DNA of 64,000 nucleotides from Myxococcales bacterium 68-20 (lineage in GTDB: Bacteria > Myxococcota_A > Polyangia > Polyangiales > Polyangiaceae): the NCBI GenBank assembly GCA_001899635.1, contig MKVQ01000023.1, positions 1 to 64,000 on the forward strand, written 5' to 3'. Of the stretch, positions 26,321-35,582 are shown in pieces (within the stretch, counting starts at the first letter, position 1; the number at the start of each line of letters is the position of its first letter). The notes beneath the pieces are model-generated. The model saw only the letters and a list, made by a program, of their open reading frames with translations, searched no databases and was not told the DNA's origin. Position numbers and translations under genes: made by a program.

Positions 26321-27094
26321 TCAGGCGTCGCACTCGGTCACGAGGCTGTAGAGCTGCGGCACGTTCGTGCCCGTCGCCGGAACGAGGGTGAAGACGGGCG
26401 CGTCCTTGTACTGCCAGGCGTTCTCGACCGCGAGCGTGAACGTCTCGGTCACGCCACCGTGAACGACCTTGATCGTGCGCTTGCCCTTCGCGCCGGCCGT
26501 CTTCGTGATCGTGTACGTCGCCGGCTCCGTGCGGAACGTGATGTCGTCGGTGGCCTTGTCGTGGTGGAGATAGCCCCAGGTCGCCTTCCCGCCGGCCGCG
26601 AACTCGATCCTCACCGGGGGACCGTACGCGCCCTGCGCATGCGCCCAGAACGTGAGCCCCTTCTCGAAGTGCGCCTCGGTTCCCGTCCAGTTCTGGAACG
26701 ACGAGTCCTTGATGACCGCCAGCTCGCCGGTCAGGCTCCGCAGCGTGAGCGACGGCGCGAGCACGGTGCGCACGGGCGCCGCCCACGGGCTCGTCTTGAT
26801 CGTCTCGCGGAACGCCCCGCACGTCATGACCGCCCGCGACGCTTCGTTCGCGATCTCCCAGAAGAAGCCGTTCTCGGAGTTGCAGACGCCGTTCGCGAGA
26901 CGGTCCTTCGACCACGCGACCGCGTTCTTGTAGTGCGCGAGCGCCTCGTTGTAGCTCGCGCTCCCGCACGAGACGAGGGCGGCCTCGTTGCTCTCGACCG
27001 CCTCGTCGGAGTCCGGTGCGGAGCAGCCGGCGGCGGCGACGACGGAGAAGGACGCGAAGAAGAGGAGGGTGGCGGCGGAGAGAGTGGTTTTCAT
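26321..27094 (-). CDS. Lipoprotein, unknown function
   Basis: 257 aa. ATG 27094 starts a lipoprotein signal ending AAAGC (Cys24), then an acidic linker (SAPDSDEAVESNEAAL). The mature domain has conserved-looking Cys (VSCGSASYNEAL, NGVCNSENGF, VMTCGAFRET, VTECDA; four Cys, perhaps two disulfides), a helical first half and a beta second half. No family recognised. Upstream of 27094 the frame stays open to 28087, antisense to the receiver-kinase gene, and is not part of this gene. Diverges from that gene (27287). Confidence 0.7.
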   Translation of the reverse strand: MKTTLSAATLLFFASFSVVAAAGCSAPDSDEAVESNEAALVSCGSASYNEALAHYKNAVAWSKDRLANGVCNSENGFFWEIANEASRAVMTCGAFRETIKTSPWAAPVRTVLAPSLTLRSLTGELAVIKDSSFQNWTGTEAHFEKGLTFWAHAQGAYGPPVRIEFAAGGKATWGYLHHDKATDDITFRTEPATYTITKTAGAKGKRTIKVVHGGVTETFTLAVENAWQYKDAPVFTLVPATGTNVPQLYSLVTECDA

Positions 27095-27286
27095 GACTAC
27101 AGGTCGGCACGTTGTAATCCAGATTCGAGGTCCGTCAACCCTCGGAAACCCGCAAAAGTCGTCATTCAGATGCGGCGCGCACCCACGCCTGAAGATCCGC
27201 GCCTCCCGGCCGTAAGGTGAAGGTGAGGAAAAACAGGGGCGTCGACGATCGCGGCGGACGTCCTCTCCACGTGGGGTTGCCGAAAC

Positions 27287-28801
27287 ATGCGCGTCCTTGC
27301 AGCAGATGACGACAAGGGAATCCTCTCCGTCCTCGAGCGCTCGCTGCGAACGTGGGGCTACGACCTCGTCACCGCGCACGACGGCATCGAGGCGTGGCGC
27401 ATCCTGAGGAGCGAAGGCGCGCCGCGCATCGTCGTCATCGACTGGGACATGCCGGGGCTCTCCGGGCTGGAGGTTTGCCGGCTCGTCCGCTCGGCGCCAC
27501 ACGGCGAAGAGGTCTACGTCCTCATGCTCACGGGGCGGCAAGAGAAGTCCGATCTCATCGAGGCGCTCGAGGCCGGTGCGGACGACTTCCTCTCGAAGCC
27601 GTTCCATCCGCGCGAGCTGCAGCTCCGGCTCGCCAAGGGCGTCACCTTCCACACGAGCCGCATCGCCTCCCACGGCACCAGCCGGGGCGCACCGCCGAGC
27701 GGCACGACCCTCGGCGGCAAGTACCGCCTGGAGAGGGAGATCGCCGAGGGCGGCATGGCGAACGTCTGGCTCGGCGTGCATCTGTCGCTCGGGATCAACG
27801 TCGCGATCAAGTTCATGAAGCCGGGCGTCGCGGAAGGGCCCGACTACGCGAGCTTCGAGCGAGAAGCCCGCGCCGCAGCGCAGCTCCGCACCGAGCACAT
27901 CGTCCGAATCTACGATCATGGCATCGCGCACGACGGCGCCCCCTACCTCGTGATGGAGTACCTCGCCGGCGAGTCGGTCGGCGATCGGATCGATCGGATC
28001 GGTCCCCTCCCGCCCGCCGAGGTCGCTGCGCTCGTCGACCAGATCGCTCGCGCGCTGACGGAGGCGCATACGCGCGGCATCATCCATCGCGACGTCAAGC
28101 CGGAGAACATCCTCCTCGTCGAAGATCCGGATCGCCCATACGGCTGCGCCAAGCTCGTCGACTTCGGGCTCGCGCGCTCACGAAAGAACATCGCCACGAC
28201 CGAGGGCGGGCTCATCTCGGGAACTCCGAGCTACATGACGCCGGAGCACCTCCGCGCCCAGGTGCCACCGAACCCGGCGCTCGATCTCTGGGGCCTCGCC
28301 GCCACCGCATTCACCGCGCTCACGGGCAGCGTCCCATTCGACGGCGATACGCTCTCCGAGATCATGAAGAGCGTCTGCGGCGCTCCCCTCCCCGTGCCTT
28401 CCTCCGTGAACCCTGCCCTGCCGCCCGAGATCGACGCCTGGTTCGCTCGCGCGTGCGCTCGATCTCCGAATGACCGATACCAGACGCCCGCCGAGTTGGC
28501 CGCCTCGTTCGCCACAGCATGCGCCGCGGCGCGCCCGAGGCCGAGCACCGGCACCGGCACCCCGAAGCGTGTGCGCGACGTCACGCCGACGGAGCCCGAT
28601 TCATCGCGGCCGAGCGCGATCGCCACCGAGCCGGAACAGGGCCCGGGGTCCGCACCGCGAGGCCCGAACAGCTCCAGCGGACAAGCGATCGCCTGCAGCC
28701 GGTCCGCCCCCGAGGCGTCCCCGACGATGCCACCGAGCCGCGCCACGGCGAGCGGTCCGATGCAGCATCAACAGCAAGCGCGCGAGGCCTGCTCAGCGTA
28801 G
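27287..28801 (+). CDS. Receiver-Ser/Thr protein kinase fusion
   Basis: 504 aa. Residues 1-120 are a CheY-like receiver with acidic pocket (AADDDKG), phospho-acceptor Asp52 (VIDWDMPGLSG), Thr in MLTGRQ and the KPF Lys. Residues about 143-415 are a eukaryote-like (Hanks) kinase: glycine loop IAEGGMANVWLG, VAIKFMKP Lys, HRDVKPENILL, DFGLAR, activation segment ISGTPSYMTPEHL and GLAATAFTALTGSVPF. All catalytic residues are present. The tail (420-504) is disordered, Ala/Pro/Ser-rich. It would link a histidine-kinase phosphorelay to Ser/Thr phosphorylation; cytoplasmic, no TM. The start follows the divergent region with 26321-27094. Confidence 0.93.
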   Translation: MRVLAADDDKGILSVLERSLRTWGYDLVTAHDGIEAWRILRSEGAPRIVVIDWDMPGLSGLEVCRLVRSAPHGEEVYVLMLTGRQEKSDLIEALEAGADDFLSKPFHPRELQLRLAKGVTFHTSRIASHGTSRGAPPSGTTLGGKYRLEREIAEGGMANVWLGVHLSLGINVAIKFMKPGVAEGPDYASFEREARAAAQLRTEHIVRIYDHGIAHDGAPYLVMEYLAGESVGDRIDRIGPLPPAEVAALVDQIARALTEAHTRGIIHRDVKPENILLVEDPDRPYGCAKLVDFGLARSRKNIATTEGGLISGTPSYMTPEHLRAQVPPNPALDLWGLAATAFTALTGSVPFDGDTLSEIMKSVCGAPLPVPSSVNPALPPEIDAWFARACARSPNDRYQTPAELAASFATACAAARPRPSTGTGTPKRVRDVTPTEPDSSRPSAIATEPEQGPGSAPRGPNSSSGQAIACSRSAPEASPTMPPSRATASGPMQHQQQAREACSA

Positions 28802-28921
28802 CCGCCCGCCACACGCCGCTGCCGCCGCCAGGATCCCGGGCGCGCGTTTCGTCCGCGCGCGCCGGCGGCTCGGCCATTGCACGCCGTGCGACTTTGTCTT
28901 TCGGCGAGGCGGAGGTCGATG

Positions 28922-29935
28922 ATGAACAAGCTCGAAGGAGCGGTGGTCGTGCTCACGGGGGCATCGAGCGGCATCGGCCGTGTCACGGCGAGGATGTTCG
29001 CTCGGCGACAAGCCAAGCTCGTGCTCGCGGCGCGCTCTCCGGAGGCGCTGCAGGAGGTGGCACGCCGCTGCATCGAGCTCGGCGGCGAAACGATCGCTGT
29101 GCCGACGGACGTCCGCGACGAATCACAGGTCCTCGCGCTGCGCGATGCCGCGATCGCGCGCTTCGGGCGAATCGACATCTGGGTGAACGACGCCGCCTCC
29201 TATCTCCTCGGCAACCTCGAGGAGGTTCCTTCGGAGCTGGTCCGCGGCCTCATGGAGACCAACGTGCTCGGCACCTTCCACGGCGCTAAAGCTGCGGTCA
29301 CGCAGTTCCGCAAGCAAGGACACGGCACGCTCATCTCCATCGGCTCGATCGCGGGGACGGCGCCGTACGCCAAGGCGTCGGCCTACTGCGCGAGCAAACA
29401 CGCGGTGCACGCGATGAACGCGGCGCTCCGACAGGAGCTCGTCGGGACGAACATCGAGGCGTGCATCGTCGCGCCCGCGAGCATCGACACGCCGTTATTC
29501 GATCACGCCGCGAACTACACCGGCGTCGAGATGCGGGTGATGCCGCCGATCTACTCTCCTGGCCGCGTCGCGCGTGCCATCCTCCGCTGCGCAGAGCGAC
29601 CTCGACGCCTCGTGTTCGTCGGTGGAGCACCGCTCCTGACTACGCTGCTCCACCTCCTCCTTCCCCGGGTGTACGAGCGGCTGCAGCCGCAGCTCGTTGC
29701 CGAGAGGCACGTCGGTCCCAGGACGGCACCGAAGATCCCGGGCAACATCCCGGAGACGCTCCCGCCGTACGACGACGAGGCCGGGTGGCGGCGCGGGCGC
29801 GCGAGCGTGCTCGAGCCGCCTCCTCCTGAAGAGGCCACGCTCGTTGCCCGAGCCCGGCGCCGGCGCCGAGTTGCGCTCCGGCTCGCTCGTCGCCAGAGCG
29901 AGGCCGCTATCGGCTTCCGCTCGCGCCCACTATAG
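28922..29935 (+). CDS. Short-chain dehydrogenase/reductase
   Basis: 337 aa from ATG 28922 (an ATG at 28919 is adjacent; GGAGG at 28911-28915 fits 28922 better). Classical SDR: VVLTGASSGIGRVTARMFA (cofactor site), WVNDAASY at the NNAG position, catalytic Ser in ISIGSIAG and YCASKHA (Y-x-x-x-K). The C-terminal 100 residues carry a hydrophobic helix (APLLTTLLHLLLPRVYERL), suggesting membrane association, and a basic tail. Substrate unknown. NAD(P) dependence by Arg in ARRQAKLVLAAR suggests NADP (inference). It follows the kinase by about 120 bp on the same strand. Confidence 0.88.
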   Translation: MNKLEGAVVVLTGASSGIGRVTARMFARRQAKLVLAARSPEALQEVARRCIELGGETIAVPTDVRDESQVLALRDAAIARFGRIDIWVNDAASYLLGNLEEVPSELVRGLMETNVLGTFHGAKAAVTQFRKQGHGTLISIGSIAGTAPYAKASAYCASKHAVHAMNAALRQELVGTNIEACIVAPASIDTPLFDHAANYTGVEMRVMPPIYSPGRVARAILRCAERPRRLVFVGGAPLLTTLLHLLLPRVYERLQPQLVAERHVGPRTAPKIPGNIPETLPPYDDEAGWRRGRASVLEPPPPEEATLVARARRRRRVALRLARRQSEAAIGFRSRPL

Positions 29936-29990
29936 CGGTGCTCGCTCGCATGGACCGAGCTGAGCACTCGCGTTCCCTTCTTCTTCAATC

Positions 29991-30009
29991 AGCGCAACTG
30001 AGTTGCGCT
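29991..30009. promoter_or_regulatory. Perfect dyad at start of DTW-protein gene
   Basis: AGCGCAACTGAGTTGCGCT: 9-bp arms around one central G, ending 2 bases before the first ATG (30012). It is followed by TATGAT (30011-30016), an acceptable -10 hexamer. A repressor site, or a hairpin covering the ribosome binding site, would both fit. If the -10 is real, transcription would start near the in-frame ATG at 30024, giving a leaderless message. Confidence 0.45.
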
Positions 30010-30011
30010 GT

Positions 30012-31310
30012 ATGATGCGCGCGATGTTTGCGAGCGCGGTCGAGCAGAACCGGGAGAAGAATCGACTCTGCAGTGGACGGGAGGTCTGTTCGCGCTGTCG
30101 CCGGCCGACCGAAGGCTGCTACTGCGCCCATGTCACGCCAATCGACACGCGGACGCGGCTCGTTCTCCTCCAGCACCCTCGCGAGCGGTACGTCGCCATC
30201 GGCACCGCCCACATGGCGAGCCTGTGCCTCGTGAACTCCGAGCTGCACGTCGGTATCGACTGGAGCCAATCCGAGCCGCTCGCGCGGGCGCTCGCGAACC
30301 CCGAGCGCCCGCCGATCCTCCTCTATCCCGGCGAGGACTCGATCGACATCGTGAAGTCACCTCCCCCCGGCCCCGTGACGCTCGTCGTCGTCGATGGCAC
30401 GTGGGCGCAGACGAAGAAGGTGGTGCGGACGAATCCGTTGCTCTCAGCGCTCCCGCGTTATGCATTCGTCCCGCCCCGACCGAGCGAATACCGGATCCGC
30501 AAGGAGCCGGACGACGCGTCCGTCGCGACGATCGAAGCGCTCGTCCACGCGCTCACCGCCCTCGAGGGTGACGAGGCACGGTTCGCCACGCTCCTTGCGC
30601 CATTCCGGGCGATGATCGATTTCCAGATCGAATGCCAGGCGCGCTTCCGCGGCGCACGCAATCGCCACGCGAAGCACCGTGCGCGCATCCGGCGCTTCCG
30701 GGTCCCGCGCGTACTCAGTGAGCGCCTGAACGACGTCGTGTGCGTCGCCGCCGAAGCGAACGCGTTCCCGTACACGGTCCGCGCCCAGCGCCCCGGCTAT
30801 CAGGACGAGCTCGTGCAGTGGGCAGCCTACCGTCCCGCTACCGGAGAGACGATGGAGTTCGTCGTCGCGCCGCGCGGCGAGATCGCTCCCGGCACGACCA
30901 TCCATACGCGCCTCGACGAGGCCATGCTCCGCGGAGGCGGCACGCTCGACGAGCTCCACACCCGATGGCGAGCCTTCGTCCGCGACACGGACGTCGTCTG
31001 TTCCTGGGGGCGATACGAGACCAACCTCTTCGCGACCGCGGGCGGCTGGCTCCCTCGCGAGCACCTCGACCTTCGCCATGTCGCCCGGGACGTGGCCCGC
31101 ACCAACGTCGGCTCACTGGCGGAGTACAAGGAGAGCCTCGCCTCCGAGCTCTCGGCCGAGCACCACCTCCCCGGGCCGGATCTCCTCGCGAGCGTCCCCG
31201 GACGCGCCGGGCACAAGCTCCGCGCCATCCGTGACGTCATCGCGTCGTTCAGCGCCCTGCACGCTGCTGCGGCCGCGGGCGGCGCCGCGGAAGCACCGGA
31301 CGCGCCCTGA
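30012..31310 (+). CDS. DTW-domain protein (tRNA acp3U-transferase type) with C-terminal extension
   Basis: 432 aa. N-terminal DTW domain (about 20-215): zinc-type Cys set CSRCRRPTEGCYC, RLVLLQHPRERYVAIGTA, and the diagnostic VVVDGTWAQTKKV. DTW proteins (TapT/TuaA) transfer 3-amino-3-carboxypropyl from SAM to tRNA uridine. Typical members are 200-250 aa; here about 215 further residues follow. That extension (from RVPRVLSERLNDVVCVAAEANAF) reads like a DnaQ/DEDD exonuclease fold (DELVQWAAYRP, VVAPRGEIAPGTTIHTRL, CSWGRYETNLF, LDLRHVARD), but with key acidic residues replaced, so catalysis is doubtful. Start ATG 30012 chosen; 30015 and 30024 are possible. Confidence 0.85.
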   Translation: MMRAMFASAVEQNREKNRLCSGREVCSRCRRPTEGCYCAHVTPIDTRTRLVLLQHPRERYVAIGTAHMASLCLVNSELHVGIDWSQSEPLARALANPERPPILLYPGEDSIDIVKSPPPGPVTLVVVDGTWAQTKKVVRTNPLLSALPRYAFVPPRPSEYRIRKEPDDASVATIEALVHALTALEGDEARFATLLAPFRAMIDFQIECQARFRGARNRHAKHRARIRRFRVPRVLSERLNDVVCVAAEANAFPYTVRAQRPGYQDELVQWAAYRPATGETMEFVVAPRGEIAPGTTIHTRLDEAMLRGGGTLDELHTRWRAFVRDTDVVCSWGRYETNLFATAGGWLPREHLDLRHVARDVARTNVGSLAEYKESLASELSAEHHLPGPDLLASVPGRAGHKLRAIRDVIASFSALHAAAAAGGAAEAPDAP

Positions 31311-31365
31311 CCTCGAGTACGGCGCCCATCACGACTCGCGCAAACGGCTGCGCTGGGAGCAGCGC

Positions 31366-31419
31366 GCCTCCGGCTGTCAACGACCGCGAATGGCAGCCGC
31401 GCTGACCTGAGCCGGAGGC
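31366..31419. terminator. Inverted repeat between convergent genes
   Basis: GCCTCCGGCT (31366-31375) and its exact complement AGCCGGAGGC (31410-31419) flank a 34-base loop in the 181-bp gap between the DTW gene and the HdeD gene. Could be a bidirectional terminator; loop length makes this moderate. Confidence 0.4.
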
Positions 31420-31491
31420 TTGGACGCAGGAGTGTGGCGCGCACACCGAGCGCGCCGTCTCGTCTCGTCTCGTCCCGCGACCCGCTTCGCT

Positions 31492-32067
31492 TCAAGCTGG
31501 TGCGGGGGTCGGGATGCCGTGGGGCACGCGTCGCATGCGGAACGCCAGCGCGAGCAGCACGATCCCGAACGCGAACGCGTAGCCCCCGAGCATCAGGACG
31601 AGCACGAGCGCGGTGAGCTGGGGAACGACGAACGCGAGGACGCCGAGCACGAGAGACGCCAGGCCGGCGAGCCCATAGAGCACGGGGGTGTGAAGCTCGC
31701 GATGAAGCCGGATCGCAGCGGCGATCTGGAACGCGCCCATGATGATGAAGCGGATGCCGATGATCAGCACGAGCGCGAGGAGCGTGATCCCCGGCCAGAA
31801 AAGCGTGACGATGCCTGCGCCGATGCCGAAGAGACCGTCGACGACGAGGAGCCACCGATTCGGATGGGCTCCACGCTGGACGGCCACGACGAGCGCGGTG
31901 ACACCGTCGACGAATGCATAGGCGCCGAAGAGCAACGCCAGCGCTGTGAGGGTGATCCCCGGCCACGCGAACGCGAGGATGCCGAATACGATGCTCGCGA
32001 GTCCGCGGAACGCGAGCGAGCTCCACCTCGGTAGGTGGAGCGATTCTCTCCCCATCGTCGTTTCCAT
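31492..32067 (-). CDS. HdeD-family membrane protein
   Basis: 191 aa, six predicted TM helices, HdeD (DUF308) family: repeated two-helix unit with FGILAFAWPGITLTALALLFGAYAFVDGV, GIGAGIVTLFWPGITLLALVLIIGIRFIIMG and LVLGVLAFVVPQLTALVLVLMLGGYAF. In E. coli, HdeD contributes to acid resistance at high cell density; the biochemical mechanism is unknown. ATG 32067 lies 6 bases after GGAGG; the open extension upstream to 32145 lacks similarity. Oriented like the Hsp20 gene (stop 32294), 226 bp downstream of it. Confidence 0.9.
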   Translation of the reverse strand: METTMGRESLHLPRWSSLAFRGLASIVFGILAFAWPGITLTALALLFGAYAFVDGVTALVVAVQRGAHPNRWLLVVDGLFGIGAGIVTLFWPGITLLALVLIIGIRFIIMGAFQIAAAIRLHRELHTPVLYGLAGLASLVLGVLAFVVPQLTALVLVLMLGGYAFAFGIVLLALAFRMRRVPHGIPTPAPA

Positions 32068-32293
32068 GTCTTCCTCCGGGACGTTCAGCGAGCTCCCCTG
32101 CAGAGGCGAAGGCAGGCGCCCATCGTGGAAGGCGGATGACCGCATGCGCCGTGCCGACCATGGCCGTGCTCGGTTGAGCTCGACCTCGCATTGCGCTCGC
32201 CCTGACGGACGAGGCGAGCGCCATGCGAGGTCTCTGCCACGGATCCGATCAGGTCCATCTACCTCGTCAGGATCGGCGCAACAGAGCTGCGCG

Positions 32294-32854
32294 TCAGATC
32301 TTCGATGCCTTCGTCGTCTGCGCCTCGCCCGTCGGCTTCAGCTCCTCCTTCGAGGACGCTTCCTCGACCGGGTGCGCTTCCCGCGAGACGACCGCGATCT
32401 TCTTCGGCTGGGTCTCGGGCTTCTTCGGCACGATGACCCGAAGCACACCACTGGCGAGCGTCGCTGAGACGTGCTCGGGGTCGACGCCATCCGGCAGGGT
32501 GAACGTGCGGACGAAGCTCCCGTAGAGACGTTCCGTCGCGAAGTAGCGATCGGTCTTGTCCTCCGTCTCGGCCACGCGCTCTCCGGAGATGGTGAGACGA
32601 TTGCCGGTCACGGTGATCTCGATGTCGCTCTCGGGCACGCCCGGGACGTCGGCGCGGAACTCGTAGGCATCCTTCGTCTCCTTCACCTCGAACGCCGGAG
32701 TGAAGGTCAGCCCGGCCTCCTCGGCCTGGACGAAGGGCGCCATCTGCTGGAACGGATCCCACCCGAGCAGACGCCGCATCGCGCGAAGCGGACCAAGCGC
32801 CTCCACTCCGGGCAACGCCTCCAATCCGTGCTTCTTCACTGAAAGGTTGCTCAT
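32294..32854 (-). CDS. Hsp20 small heat-shock protein
   Basis: 186 aa. Alpha-crystallin domain (about 50-150) with [60 protein letters not shown] and [12 protein letters not shown]-terminal tail carries an acidic, Lys/Glu-rich extension. ATP-independent chaperone holding unfolded proteins. ATG 32854 is preceded by GAGGAGTGAGG. N-terminal arm includes WDPFQQM, as in class A Hsp20. No CIRCE element or recognisable heat-shock promoter seen upstream. Followed by HdeD on the same strand. Confidence 0.94.
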   Translation of the reverse strand: MSNLSVKKHGLEALPGVEALGPLRAMRRLLGWDPFQQMAPFVQAEEAGLTFTPAFEVKETKDAYEFRADVPGVPESDIEITVTGNRLTISGERVAETEDKTDRYFATERLYGSFVRTFTLPDGVDPEHVSATLASGVLRVIVPKKPETQPKKIAVVSREAHPVEEASSKEELKPTGEAQTTKASKI

Positions 32855-33253
32855 GACCTCACTCCTCCTCGCTCTTGGCGCTTTGGCCTCTGGCCTTGCG
32901 CAGGCCCGCGCACAGTCCACCGCTCGTCGACGCCACGTCGTTCGCCCCCGGGAAACGCCCATCCCAGCAACGGCTTGCCGCGATCACACGACGCATGGGG
33001 CACGGCGCACAGGGCCAACGAGCGAGGACGAGCAGCCGGCGTGCCACGCGCCGGCGCCACGATACCCACGTATTCACCTGATAATGTCGCACTGACACCG
33101 AAAACTCGGTGCGCTTATCGCATTGCCCTTGTGATAACCCGGAAGCTCGGAGCCGGGAGGGAAGCCAGGAGATGCGCGACCGCGACGAGTCACCACGACG
33201 GCTTTTTCGCACGACGGCACGTTCCGCGCGAACATGAGCTCGGAGGGGGGCAA
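32855..33253. other. Divergent intergenic region: Hsp20 / sigma-54 activator
   Basis: 399 bases without a gene, containing both promoters. Visible elements: a small dyad ACCGA-N4-TCGGT (about 33098-33111), and immediately after it an imperfect dyad TTATCGC-N9-GTGATAA (about 33114-33136), plus GGAGGGGGG at 33242-33250, which is the ribosome binding site for the GTG at 33254. A GATAAT-like -10 lies near 33081. I found no -24/-12 (GG-N10-GC) promoter. Confidence 0.5.
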
Positions 33254-34855
33254 GTGAACGACACATCGAAGGACGAGGAGCTCGTCCCAATCCTCAAGGC
33301 GTGCATACGCGATCTCGCTGCACTCAGCGCGCTGCCATCCCTCTGGGTGGGTCGCGAGCCACCGCAGGTCATCGACAGCTTTCTCGACATCCTGTCGGCC
33401 GCGCTACGACTCGACCTCGCCTACTCGCGCATCGAGGATCCGCGCGGAGGTGACACGGTCGAGGCGGCACGCGCCAACGGTGTCGGGCAACAGCTCTCTC
33501 GGACGCGCCTGCAAGAGCTCGCCGCTCGTCTGACTCCGCTGATCGGCTCCGCGACGTCGACGGAGATCAGGAGCCCGCTCGACAGCACGACGTTGCGCGT
33601 CGCGGTGCTCCCGATGCCGACCGGCGAGGGCGCCGTCTTTGCGGCATCGCGGAGGCCCGACTTCCCGACGCCGCTCGAGTCGATGGTGCTCAGCGCAGCG
33701 CTCAACCAGCTCACGCTCTGGCTGCGGCTCACACGCTTGCTCGTGGACACGCGCCGCGTCGAGGCGAAGCTCGCCGAGCGCGAGAGCAGCCACCTGCAGC
33801 TGGAGGACGAGAACGCGTACCTGCGCGAGGAGGTCGAGGTCGCCCTCGCGTTCGGAGGCATCGTCGGTCAGAGCCAGGCGCTGCGCGACATCCTCGCCGA
33901 GGTCGAGCTCGTCGCGCCGACGGATGCGACCGTCCTCATCCTCGGCGAGTCGGGCACCGGCAAGGAGCTCCTCGCGCGCGAGATCCACGAGCGCAGCCGG
34001 CGCGCGGGGCGGCCGCTGATCAAGGTGAACTGCAGCGCGATCCCGCGGGAGATGTTCGAGAGTGAGTTCTTCGGTCACATTCGCGGCGCATTCACCGGCG
34101 CCGTACGTGATCGGCCGGGCCGCTTCAAGCTTGCCGAGAAGGGAACGATCTTCCTCGACGAGGTCGGCGACCTTCCGCTCGACCTCCAGCCGAAGCTGCT
34201 CCGCGTGCTGCAGGAAGGGCAATACGAGCGGGTCGGCGACGACACGACACGCTCGATCGACGTGCGCGTGATCGCCGCGACGAATCGCGACCTCGCCCTC
34301 GACGTGAGCAAGGGGCGGTTTCGCGAGGACCTCTACTACCGCCTGAGCGTGTTCCCGATCCGCATCCCGGCACTGCGCGATCGCAAGGAAGACATCGCTC
34401 CACTCGCGGCTCACTTCATCGCGCTCGTCTCCAAGGAGATCGGCGCGCCGACACCGCAGGTCCTGGACCACCAGGCCGCGGCGCTCCGCGCGTACGACTG
34501 GCCCGGGAACGTGCGGGAGCTACAGAACGTCATCGAGCGCGCCGTCATCCTCGGGCGCGGCGGTGACATGCGCCTCGACCAGGTCCTCGGCACCCGCGGA
34601 GAGTATCGCCGCCCGACGTCGTCGTCACCGCCACCGCCTCAGCAGCAGCAGCAGCAGCAGCGGCAGATCCTCGAGGAGGTCGTCTCCGATGAGGAGTGGC
34701 GCCGACGTGAGCGCGCGAACCTCATCGCAGCGCTCACCCGCAGCGCCGGGCGAATCTACGGCAGCGGCGGGGCCGCGGAGCTGCTCGGCGTGAAGCCGTC
34801 GACGCTCCAGTCGCGACTTCGCGCGCTCGGCATCCGCGCGCGCGAGCGCGTCTGA
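33254..34855 (+). CDS. Sigma-54-dependent transcriptional activator
   Basis: 533 aa from GTG 33254, 3 bases after GGAGGGGGG. Residues 1-175 are a GAF-like sensory region without receiver motifs; a helix/coiled coil (about 180-205) leads to an AAA+ domain (about 205-440): Walker A GESGTGKE (about 230), GAFTGA loop contacting sigma-54 (about 278), Walker [11 protein letters not shown] (about 300), NRDL, and [15 protein letters not shown]. The C-terminus has a Fis-type helix-turn-helix ([27 protein letters not shown], about 505-530). Between AAA+ and Fis lies a Pro/Gln tract from a CAG run. Binds enhancers, activates EBP-dependent promoters. Directly upstream of YbaK-DsbA-DJ-1 genes. Confidence 0.94.
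   Translation: MNDTSKDEELVPILKACIRDLAALSALPSLWVGREPPQVIDSFLDILSAALRLDLAYSRIEDPRGGDTVEAARANGVGQQLSRTRLQELAARLTPLIGSATSTEIRSPLDSTTLRVAVLPMPTGEGAVFAASRRPDFPTPLESMVLSAALNQLTLWLRLTRLLVDTRRVEAKLAERESSHLQLEDENAYLREEVEVALAFGGIVGQSQALRDILAEVELVAPTDATVLILGESGTGKELLAREIHERSRRAGRPLIKVNCSAIPREMFESEFFGHIRGAFTGAVRDRPGRFKLAEKGTIFLDEVGDLPLDLQPKLLRVLQEGQYERVGDDTTRSIDVRVIAATNRDLALDVSKGRFREDLYYRLSVFPIRIPALRDRKEDIAPLAAHFIALVSKEIGAPTPQVLDHQAAALRAYDWPGNVRELQNVIERAVILGRGGDMRLDQVLGTRGEYRRPTSSSPPPPQQQQQQQRQILEEVVSDEEWRRRERANLIAALTRSAGRIYGSGGAAELLGVKPSTLQSRLRALGIRARERV
34640..34660 (+). repeat. (CAG)7 tract in sigma-54 activator gene
   Basis: Seven CAG codons encode a poly-Gln run in the linker between AAA+ and DNA-binding domains. 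Trinucleotide tracts can slip; length variation would change the linker in frame. Confidence 0.85.
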
Positions 34856-34977
34856 TTCGAACGACGAGCCGATGAACGGTGTCGGGGAGGATCCCGAGGT
34901 CGACCACGCGCTGGCGAGGCGCTTGCAGCAGCCCCGAGCGAACCGCGCCGGCGCACGGCCTTGAAGGGGTTTGTCTC

Positions 34978-35481
34978 ATGCTCGACATGATCGTTCGGTA
35001 CCTGCACGAATCGCTGATCCCGTTCCGCCTCTCGAGCTACCCGAGCCTGGAGCACTTGCCGAAAGCGGCTCAGCCAATCCCGAAGTACGCCGTGCTCGTC
35101 GATACACAGCTCGCGGTGGTCGCCGACAAGCTCACCATCCTCTGCTTCGTCGCGACGGACCACGTCGACCTCTCCGCCCTTGCGAACGAGCTCGACGCAG
35201 GAGTGGTCGACGCGACGGCGGACGACCTGCCCGACGCGCTCAAGCGCTACGAGGGACCACCGCCGCCGCTCGGCCAGCTCTTCGGGATCCCCGTGATCGT
35301 CGACGAACGGGTGACGCACTGGACGAGCCTCGTCTGCCAACCCTTCGGCGAGAGCGACTACGTCGAGATCCCATACGACGATTTTGCGCGCCAGGAGCAG
35401 CCGCGCATCTCGTCCTTCGCGCGCGCCGGAGAGCTACCCGCGCACGCAGGTGCGGCGGCCGCCGCATCGACTGCCGGCTGA
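34978..35481 (+). CDS. YbaK/ProX-type aminoacyl-tRNA deacylase-like protein
   Basis: 167 aa. Residues about 20-135 match the YbaK/prolyl-tRNA synthetase-associated domain (ILCFVATDHVDLSALANEL, DDLPDALKRYEGPPPPLGQLFGIPVIVDERV, a variant of the LFGlpvivDer pattern). Domain members hydrolyse mischarged tRNA or bind non-canonical ligands; the catalytic Lys normally near the first strand is not evident, so activity is uncertain. The tail (140-167) is Ala-rich. ATG 34978 chosen after GAAGGGG; ATG 34987 possible. 122 bp after the sigma-54 activator, same strand. Confidence 0.82.
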   Translation: MLDMIVRYLHESLIPFRLSSYPSLEHLPKAAQPIPKYAVLVDTQLAVVADKLTILCFVATDHVDLSALANELDAGVVDATADDLPDALKRYEGPPPPLGQLFGIPVIVDERVTHWTSLVCQPFGESDYVEIPYDDFARQEQPRISSFARAGELPAHAGAAAAASTAG

Positions 35482-35582
35482 CCCGACCCGACGAGCCTCG
35501 TCGATCGAGGTCGGGCTTGCGCTCGAAGCCATACCGCCCGGTGGCATCCGCGATGCACCGGAGTGATCCGACGAGGTGCACG

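Noticed and set aside
33016-33253. Sigma-54 (-24/-12) promoter upstream of the activator
   Set aside because: I looked for GG-N10-GC with TGGC/TTGC context and found none with right spacing.
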